The translations under genes were made by a program, and so were the position numbers. A stretch of 64,000 nt of DNA, from assembly GCF_001306035.1 (NCBI RefSeq), contig NZ_LGCM01000039.1, positions 124,001 through 188,000 on the forward strand, given 5' to 3'. The notes under the pieces were generated by a model. It was not told the DNA's origin and ran no database searches. It was given only the letters and a program-made list of their open reading frames with translations. The DNA comes from Levilinea saccharolytica (GTDB lineage: Bacteria > Chloroflexota > Anaerolineae > Anaerolineales > Anaerolineaceae). Positions 59,064 to 64,000 of the stretch are shown here, piece after piece (position 1 is the stretch's first letter; each line of letters starts with the position of its first letter).

Positions 59064-60164
59064 TCAGCGCGCGATGGACTCCAGAAAGGCCAGCCGCTGT
59101 TCCTCTTTGGCGCGTTGATCCAGCAAAGGCCGCAGCGCCTCACGGTCGGCACGCTGACCGCGCATGCGCGCCGCAAAGGCGGCGATCTCGGCGGCGTGGG
59201 TTTCCACCCCGTCGGGGCGATTGGGAATTTGCAGAATGAAGGGGAAATCCCGGCCGCTCAGGTCGGTGTCTTCATACCCCAACACCACCGGAATGCCGTA
59301 CCCCAGGGCTTCGCGCACTTTGAGAGGCGAGGCTTCTTCCATATTCTTGCGGTACAGCCCCAGCGTGCCGCAGGCCGCATCCGCCTGGGCCAACACCTGG
59401 AGCAGGGGCTCGCCGCGCAGAAAGCCGTGCAGGCGCACATTTGCCGGCAGCTCCCCGGGCACATCCTGCGGCCCGTAGCCCACCACATCCACGTGCAGTT
59501 CCGGGCGCAGCTGCGCCAGGCGCAGGAGATGATCCACCCCGTGCCAGTCGTAGCCCGGCGTGGCCACCATTACCAGGTGCGGCTGGGCATGGTTGGGCGC
59601 GGGCAGCGGCTCGAAGGCCGAAAAATCAATACCGTTGGCCAGCACCAGTCCCGGTTTACCCCAGCGGCGATTGGCCGCCAACTGCCCGATCTCACGGCTC
59701 AAATACACCAGCCCCGCCGCCGGTCCCAGCGTCCAACGCCGCGACTCACGGTTCAGGTAGTAATAAAACGACCCGCGGTAGCGGTATTCGTCCACATCGT
59801 TGGTGTTGATCTCCACCACCGTGGGGGCGGTACGCAGCAAACGCGGCAGCGGCCAGGTGAACAGGCCGTAGCGCAGGTAAATGACATCCGGCTGATAAGC
59901 CGCCGCCGCCGCGATCAGCTCAGCCAAAGCCCGGCTGCGGGAGGCCTCACGGCGCAGGGTACGCACGCCCGGCGGTCCCCCAGCGCGCAAGTCGTAGCGA
60001 AAACGGGTGATCTCTGGGTCGTCCACGACGTCGGGGGTGTGCAGGAACAGGCGCGCCTCGTGCCCCAGCGCGCGCCATAAGCGGCATTGGGTGCGCAGCT
60101 TTTGCCCCACCCCGCCGGAGATGATTTCCTGTCCCAAATGAATGGCTACCGAAGCGATGCGCAC
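59064..60164 (-). CDS. Glycosyltransferase (GT4-like)
   Basis: 366 aa. GT-B fold with N-terminal GGVGQKLRTQCRLWRALGHEARLF, NGIDFSAFEPLP in the hinge, and donor-site MVATPGYDWHGVDHLL and KVREALGYGIPVVLGYEDTDLSG. The usual EX7E Glu is represented by MEEASPLKVREALG. The start is GTG at 60164, five bases from the stop of the upstream deacetylase-like gene, so they form an operon. Probably surface polysaccharide synthesis; the sugar is unknown. Confidence 0.85.
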   Translation of the reverse strand: MRIASVAIHLGQEIISGGVGQKLRTQCRLWRALGHEARLFLHTPDVVDDPEITRFRYDLRAGGPPGVRTLRREASRSRALAELIAAAAAYQPDVIYLRYGLFTWPLPRLLRTAPTVVEINTNDVDEYRYRGSFYYYLNRESRRWTLGPAAGLVYLSREIGQLAANRRWGKPGLVLANGIDFSAFEPLPAPNHAQPHLVMVATPGYDWHGVDHLLRLAQLRPELHVDVVGYGPQDVPGELPANVRLHGFLRGEPLLQVLAQADAACGTLGLYRKNMEEASPLKVREALGYGIPVVLGYEDTDLSGRDFPFILQIPNRPDGVETHAAEIAAFAARMRGQRADREALRPLLDQRAKEEQRLAFLESIAR

Positions 60165-60168
60165 CGGT

Positions 60169-61575
60169 CTAAGCCCTCCCCGCCTGCAAATCGGCCAGAC
60201 GGAGGATCAGCTCACGGTAGGCCGCGCTCCAGGCCGCCCATTCCTCAATCAGCGAGGTGTTGTGCCACAGCAGCACAAAGTCGCCTTCCACGCGCCGGCA
60301 GCGTTCGGCCATCTCCAGCGCCAGGGCACAGCCCGCCTGCGGGGTGCGCCCCCCTGCGGCCAGGGCCGCGTCCATCACGATCAGCGGGCGTTCCACCAGG
60401 GTCATCTCCGCGTCGCGCTCCAGGTCAAAGGGGCGGTAGGGGTGGCAGGTACTGGCACGAAAACCCACCAGGCTGGAGGATCCCAGGCTGGAATCGTGGG
60501 TGAAACCCGCCTCTTGGAAATGACGCCAGGTGTCGGGCACGCGAAAGCGCAGGAAATGGGCACGCACCTCGCGCAACGGCTCGCCCGCGGCGGCCTCCAG
60601 GCGGGTTTTCTCCTCGGCCAGGCGCTGCGGGTCCAAGAAAGCCTCGTAGCCCGGGTGCAGCCCCAGGGTGAAGCCCTGCGCCTGTGCAGTGCGGATCAGC
60701 GCGCGCGCCGCCGGGTGAGCCGGGTCATAGCCGCCCTGATAGCGTCCCGGACGCGCCGCCATGAAGTAATACGTGCCGCCCAAACCGGCGCGGGTAGAAA
60801 GCTCCATCAGTTCGCCCACGGCGCGGACCGCCGCGGTGCTGCCCAGGGCGCCGGCCTGTTCGCGCAGTTGGGCGGCGGTGTGCGCCGCCTGGCGCAAACT
60901 GCGCCGCCGCAGTACATCCGCCCCCAACACCAGCAGTCCCCGCGAAAGTGAGACAAACGGGCGCAGGTGGTCAATGTCATGCGTCAGCCGCACCGAAAAA
61001 GCGCGCCGCTTGGGCTGCCAGCCCGGCTGTATATGCTGAAGCCAGGCGCGCAGCACCAGGGCAGTTTCATCCACCAGCGGACGGTCCAAAAAACCGTGGC
61101 GGGCCGCCGCGCTTTTTTCCATCGGGAAGCGCCCATGCACATCGAAGGCGCTGGCGTCCGTCTCTTCCCAGCGTGAAAGCAGGAAGACGGTTGACGCCAG
61201 AATGTCGGCGTAGAACACCAGACACCCGTCCGCGCGCACCTCGGCGAAGGGCCGGGTGCCGTCCGCGGCGCACTGCCCCCACAGCAGCACCGGCATGCGT
61301 TCCGTGTGGGCCGCGGCCTCGCGCGGGGGGAAAACCCGCTGCGGCAGCAGCCAGTCCAGGCTGTGGGCGCTGCGCTGCACCAGGGTATCCCAGGCCTGCG
61401 GCGCACAGGGGGCCACCACCACCGCCGGGCGGTCGGGGCGCACCGTGTCCGGCGAAGCATACACCAGAGTCATGCCCAATGCCTCCAGGCGGTCGTGCTC
61501 CAATCCGGCGCGGCGGGTGAGCTGGCGCCAGGCATAAGCCGCGGCTTGGGGGGTGAGAGGCAAGGGGGTATGCAT
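60169..61575 (-). CDS. Polysaccharide deacetylase-like protein (DUF7033 type)
   Basis: 468 aa. An N-terminal alpha/beta domain of the sort found ahead of deacetylases in exopolysaccharide clusters is followed by a NodB-like region: RLTHDIDHL carries the metal Asp pair, FTLGLHPGYEAF the metal His, and VRAHFLRFRVPDTWRHFQEAGFTHDSSLG resembles the catalytic groove. Canonical deacetylases have HxxxH; here only HPGYE is seen, so activity is doubtful. It has no signal peptide. Five to eight bases separate it from its neighbours on both sides. Confidence 0.78.
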   Translation of the reverse strand: MHTPLPLTPQAAAYAWRQLTRRAGLEHDRLEALGMTLVYASPDTVRPDRPAVVVAPCAPQAWDTLVQRSAHSLDWLLPQRVFPPREAAAHTERMPVLLWGQCAADGTRPFAEVRADGCLVFYADILASTVFLLSRWEETDASAFDVHGRFPMEKSAAARHGFLDRPLVDETALVLRAWLQHIQPGWQPKRRAFSVRLTHDIDHLRPFVSLSRGLLVLGADVLRRRSLRQAAHTAAQLREQAGALGSTAAVRAVGELMELSTRAGLGGTYYFMAARPGRYQGGYDPAHPAARALIRTAQAQGFTLGLHPGYEAFLDPQRLAEEKTRLEAAAGEPLREVRAHFLRFRVPDTWRHFQEAGFTHDSSLGSSSLVGFRASTCHPYRPFDLERDAEMTLVERPLIVMDAALAAGGRTPQAGCALALEMAERCRRVEGDFVLLWHNTSLIEEWAAWSAAYRELILRLADLQAGRA

Positions 61576-61582
61576 GGTAGGT

Positions 61583-62383
61583 CTACATCCCGTCCATTTC
61601 CAGTTCTTTTTCGACTTCTTCGCTCAGCAGGCTCAGCACCGCCTCGCGGATATCCAGGTAAGAATCGTCCGTGTATTCGCGCGGGCGCGGCAGGTTCACG
61701 TCAATGATGCCCTTGACCATACCGGGGCGGGCGGTGAGCACCACAATGCGGTCCGCCAAAAACACAGCTTCGATCACGCTGTGGGTCACAAACACCACCG
61801 TCTTGTTGGTCTGCATCAGAATGCGCTGAAGCTCCTGCTGCATGTGCTTGCGGGTCTGCGAATCCAGCGCGCCAAAAGGCTCATCCATCAGCAGAACCCG
61901 CGGGTTATAGGCCAAAGCGCGGGCAATGGCCACGCGCTGCTTCATGCCGCCCGAAAGGGTGTGCGGGAAGGCGTTTTCAAAGCCGTTCAGCTTGACCATG
62001 GCGATATATTCGCGCGCCTTGGCGTCCGCGTCGGCCTTGCTCCAGCCGTTGCTGCGCAGCCCAAAAGTGATGTTGCCCAACACCGTGCGCCAGGGGAACA
62101 AGGCGTAATCCTGAAACACAAAACCGCGGTCGGGGCCGGGCTTTTCCACCGGCTTGCCGTCCAGCAGCAAACTGCCGCGGGTGGGTTTTTCAAAGCCCGC
62201 CAGCAAATAGAGCAGGGTGGATTTTCCGCAGCCCGATGGGCCAATCAGCACCGTGAATTTGCCTTCCTCAATATCCAGGTTGATGTCGCGCAGCGCCTCA
62301 ACCGTGTTCTTGGATTGGGGGTCAAATTCTTTGGCGAGATCGCGAATTTGAATTAAAGCCGGAGCGTTTTCATTTTGCAGCAT
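61583..62383 (-). CDS. ABC importer ATPase, SsuB/TauB type
   Basis: 266 aa. Walker A GPSGCGKST, Q-loop FQDYALFPW, signature LSGGMKQR, Walker B LLMDEPFGALD and switch His in VTHSVIEAVF. The pattern is that of nitrate/sulfonate/taurine importers. ATG 62383 is chosen because the frame upstream is antisense to the permease. It powers the two permeases encoded just upstream on this strand. The binding protein is presumably beyond the right edge. Riboflavin-precursor or pyrimidine (ThiY/RibY-like) substrates are also possible for this family. Confidence 0.9.
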   Translation of the reverse strand: MLQNENAPALIQIRDLAKEFDPQSKNTVEALRDINLDIEEGKFTVLIGPSGCGKSTLLYLLAGFEKPTRGSLLLDGKPVEKPGPDRGFVFQDYALFPWRTVLGNITFGLRSNGWSKADADAKAREYIAMVKLNGFENAFPHTLSGGMKQRVAIARALAYNPRVLLMDEPFGALDSQTRKHMQQELQRILMQTNKTVVFVTHSVIEAVFLADRIVVLTARPGMVKGIIDVNLPRPREYTDDSYLDIREAVLSLLSEEVEKELEMDGM

Positions 62384-62396
62384 ACCGTTCTCACTT

Positions 62397-63215
62397 TCAG
62401 CGTCGGCGCACCATGCCCCAGCGCTCCACCGTGGCCATCTCCAGCCAGCGCAGGAAGGTGCGGTCCAGCAGATAGCCCGAAAGGCCAATCAGCAAGATGC
62501 CGACAAACATAATCGAAACATTGTTAAAGAAGCGCGCCTGAAACACCATCTTGCCGATGCCCCATTCAATCATGGCCGCCAGCATTTCGCCGCCCACCAA
62601 CGCGCGCCAGGCATAGCCGATCCCCAGGCGCAGGCCGGTGATCAGCGAGACCAACGAGCCGGGCAGCAGCACCGCAAAGAACAAGTGCGCCCCGTTCACG
62701 CCCATCTCGCGCGCCGCCAGAATCTGGTTGCGCGGGACCATCTCGATACCGCGCATGGTGTTGTAGGTGATGGCGAAGAAGCCGCCCAGGAAGACCGTGG
62801 TGATCACCGTTCGGTCGCCCAGTCCCATAGTGATCAGCAGCACCGGCAGCCAGGCGATGGTGGGCACAGACACCAACAGGCTCAGCACGGGTTCAAACAG
62901 GCCGCGCAGCAGCGGGCTGAGCGAAAGCAGCGCACCCACCGTCACGCCAATGCCCACCGCCAGGAAATAGCCCACCGCCAGGCGGTAAAAACTGGCGCTG
63001 AAATGCTCCCACAAAACACCCTGGGTCACCGCCAGACGCCAAAATTCAGCGGCGATCTGCGAAGGCGCGGGCAGAGAAACGCTCTGCACCCACCCCAAGC
63101 GCAGTGCCGTTTCCCAGATCAAAGCCACCACCACAAAGGGATACACAAACCGCACCACCCCCCACACCGAGCGGGCGGCCGTCTGCTGCGTTACAACCGG
63201 TTCTTGGGTCAGCAT
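62397..63215 (-). CDS. ABC importer permease, SsuC/TauC type
   Basis: 272 aa, about six hydrophobic segments, with the coupling-loop EAA motif AAREMGVNGAHLFFAVLLPGS. ATG 63215 is 2 nt after the stop of the next permease. Two different permeases in one operon suggest a heterodimeric channel, which is unusual for taurine/sulfonate importers (normally homodimers) but is seen in hydroxymethylpyrimidine- and riboflavin-type uptake systems. Confidence 0.9.
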   Translation of the reverse strand: MLTQEPVVTQQTAARSVWGVVRFVYPFVVVALIWETALRLGWVQSVSLPAPSQIAAEFWRLAVTQGVLWEHFSASFYRLAVGYFLAVGIGVTVGALLSLSPLLRGLFEPVLSLLVSVPTIAWLPVLLITMGLGDRTVITTVFLGGFFAITYNTMRGIEMVPRNQILAAREMGVNGAHLFFAVLLPGSLVSLITGLRLGIGYAWRALVGGEMLAAMIEWGIGKMVFQARFFNNVSIMFVGILLIGLSGYLLDRTFLRWLEMATVERWGMVRRR

Positions 63216-63217
63216 GG

Positions 63218-64000
63218 TTAAGCCTGCCGGATCATCCCCCAGCGAGCGATGGTGCGGCTCTCCAGGCGGTTGATCAACGCTTTCTCAAGGATAAAGTAAA
63301 TCACAATCAGCAGCAAAATGCCGCCGTAGACCACATCGGCGCGCAAATTCTCCGCGGCGTTCCAGATCATGTAGCCCATGCCCCAGTTGCTGGCGGCCAC
63401 AAACTCCACCGCGATGATGGTCATCCAGCAGCGTGCCAGGCCCAGCTTGACCCCGTTGAACACATAGGTGGCCGCCCAGGGCAAATACACGTTCAGCACC
63501 ACGCCTATCGGGCGGGAACCCATCATCTGCGCCGCCCGCACCAACTGGGGATCCACGCTGCGCACCCCCGCCACGGTGGTGTACACCACCGGGAAGAAGG
63601 CCGAAAGCACTCCCAACGAAACGATGGTCTGGTTGCCAAAACCCATCCACACAATGAACAGGGGGGCCAGGGCGATACCGGGGATGGGCATCAGCACAGT
63701 AATGAGCGGGTCGAAAAAGGAGTACACTGCGCGGTTCAGGCCCATGGCCACGCCCACGATCACCCCGGCCACAATGCCCAACACCACCGAAAGCAGCACC
63801 CGCCACAGGGTCATGCCCACATGCATGAGCAAGGCTGATTGGGCGGGCATGCCCTTCATAAACAAATTGCCCAGCTCCATCAGAATGGTCGTGGGCGGCG
63901 GGAATAAATACGGATTGAGGAGGCTCCCTCGTGAGAGAGCCTCCCAACCCAACAGAAAAATGACAATTGGAATGGCTGCCAGAGCAGCTTTTCGCTTCAG
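63218..64000 (-). CDS. ABC importer permease, SsuC/TauC type (5' end beyond window)
   Basis: The frame stays open to base 64000 (reading LKRKAALAAIPIVIFLLGWEAL from the edge), so the start lies outside. A start at 63952 would use TTG and delete a good transmembrane helix. The coupling loop is RAAQMMGSRPIGVVLNVYLPWA. It resembles the adjacent permease in layout but is not a duplicate. It should form the channel with that protein. Confidence 0.9.
   Translation of the reverse strand: MKRKAALAAIPIVIFLLGWEALSRGSLLNPYLFPPPTTILMELGNLFMKGMPAQSALLMHVGMTLWRVLLSVVLGIVAGVIVGVAMGLNRAVYSFFDPLITVLMPIPGIALAPLFIVWMGFGNQTIVSLGVLSAFFPVVYTTVAGVRSVDPQLVRAAQMMGSRPIGVVLNVYLPWAATYVFNGVKLGLARCWMTIIAVEFVAASNWGMGYMIWNAAENLRADVVYGGILLLIVIYFILEKALINRLESRTIARWGMIRQA

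Overview
The window is GC-rich (roughly 60 percent by eye), densely coding bacterial chromosome with no rRNA, phage genes, transposases or CRISPR arrays. Gene content points to a Chloroflexota bacterium, most likely Anaerolineae. The pointers are multi-PAS/GAF signalling proteins, GH94 sugar phosphorolysis under a LacI-type regulator, EutA/EutB without microcompartment genes, and MscL with a C-terminal zinc-ribbon-like tail. This assignment is an inference from style and gene content, not a phylogenetic result.

Layout. 1-2233: end of one and all of a second ABC exporter half-transporter. 2331-13416: one tight operon under a good sigma-70-type promoter, encoding an Hsp100/Clp-like protein with a degenerate second AAA module, a receiver-PAS-GAF-GGDEF protein, a membrane PAS/GAF histidine kinase, and a receiver-PAS-GAF-HD-GYP protein. 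The operon thus joins c-di-GMP synthesis and breakdown to one kinase and one unfoldase-like ATPase. 13454-15084: an NSS-family amino-acid symporter behind a Tyr/His-rich leader peptide and mutually exclusive hairpins that read as a classical attenuator. 15174-21159: UDP-glucose dehydrogenase, a GyrI-like protein with an operator between its promoter boxes, and a large secreted beta-helix/FN3 protein. 21160-28543: a disaccharide operon (LacI regulator, binding lipoprotein, two permeases, GH94 phosphorylase) with two CelR/CebR-like operators.

28637-36022: small helical protein, DUF4332 protein, MscL, two methyltransferases, an EamA transporter, a DUF234-type ATPase behind a Fur-box-like palindrome, and two alpha/beta hydrolases. 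36089-44448: DUF362 protein, family-5 uracil-DNA glycosylase, MiaB, S9 peptidase, a coiled-coil membrane protein and a GT-C-type membrane protein. 44640-52046: core housekeeping genes dnaE, pfkA, lysS, greA and a CAT-anticodon tRNA. 52053-57863: penicillin-acylase family protein, then eutA-eutB and a eutC cut off after about 40 codons. The eutC stump abuts the 5' stump of an oppositely oriented membrane-protein gene. 57844-64000: two glycosyltransferases, a polysaccharide-deacetylase-like protein, and a SsuBC/TauBC-type ABC importer that runs off the window.

The points most worth following up are the tyrosine-type attenuator at 13454-13646, the c-di-GMP operon with its half-dead Hsp100 protein, the eutC/membrane-gene junction near 57607, the CelR-like operator pair at 28420/28500, and a recurrent leaderless promoter geometry (a -10 box exactly 7 nt before the start codon) at four genes.
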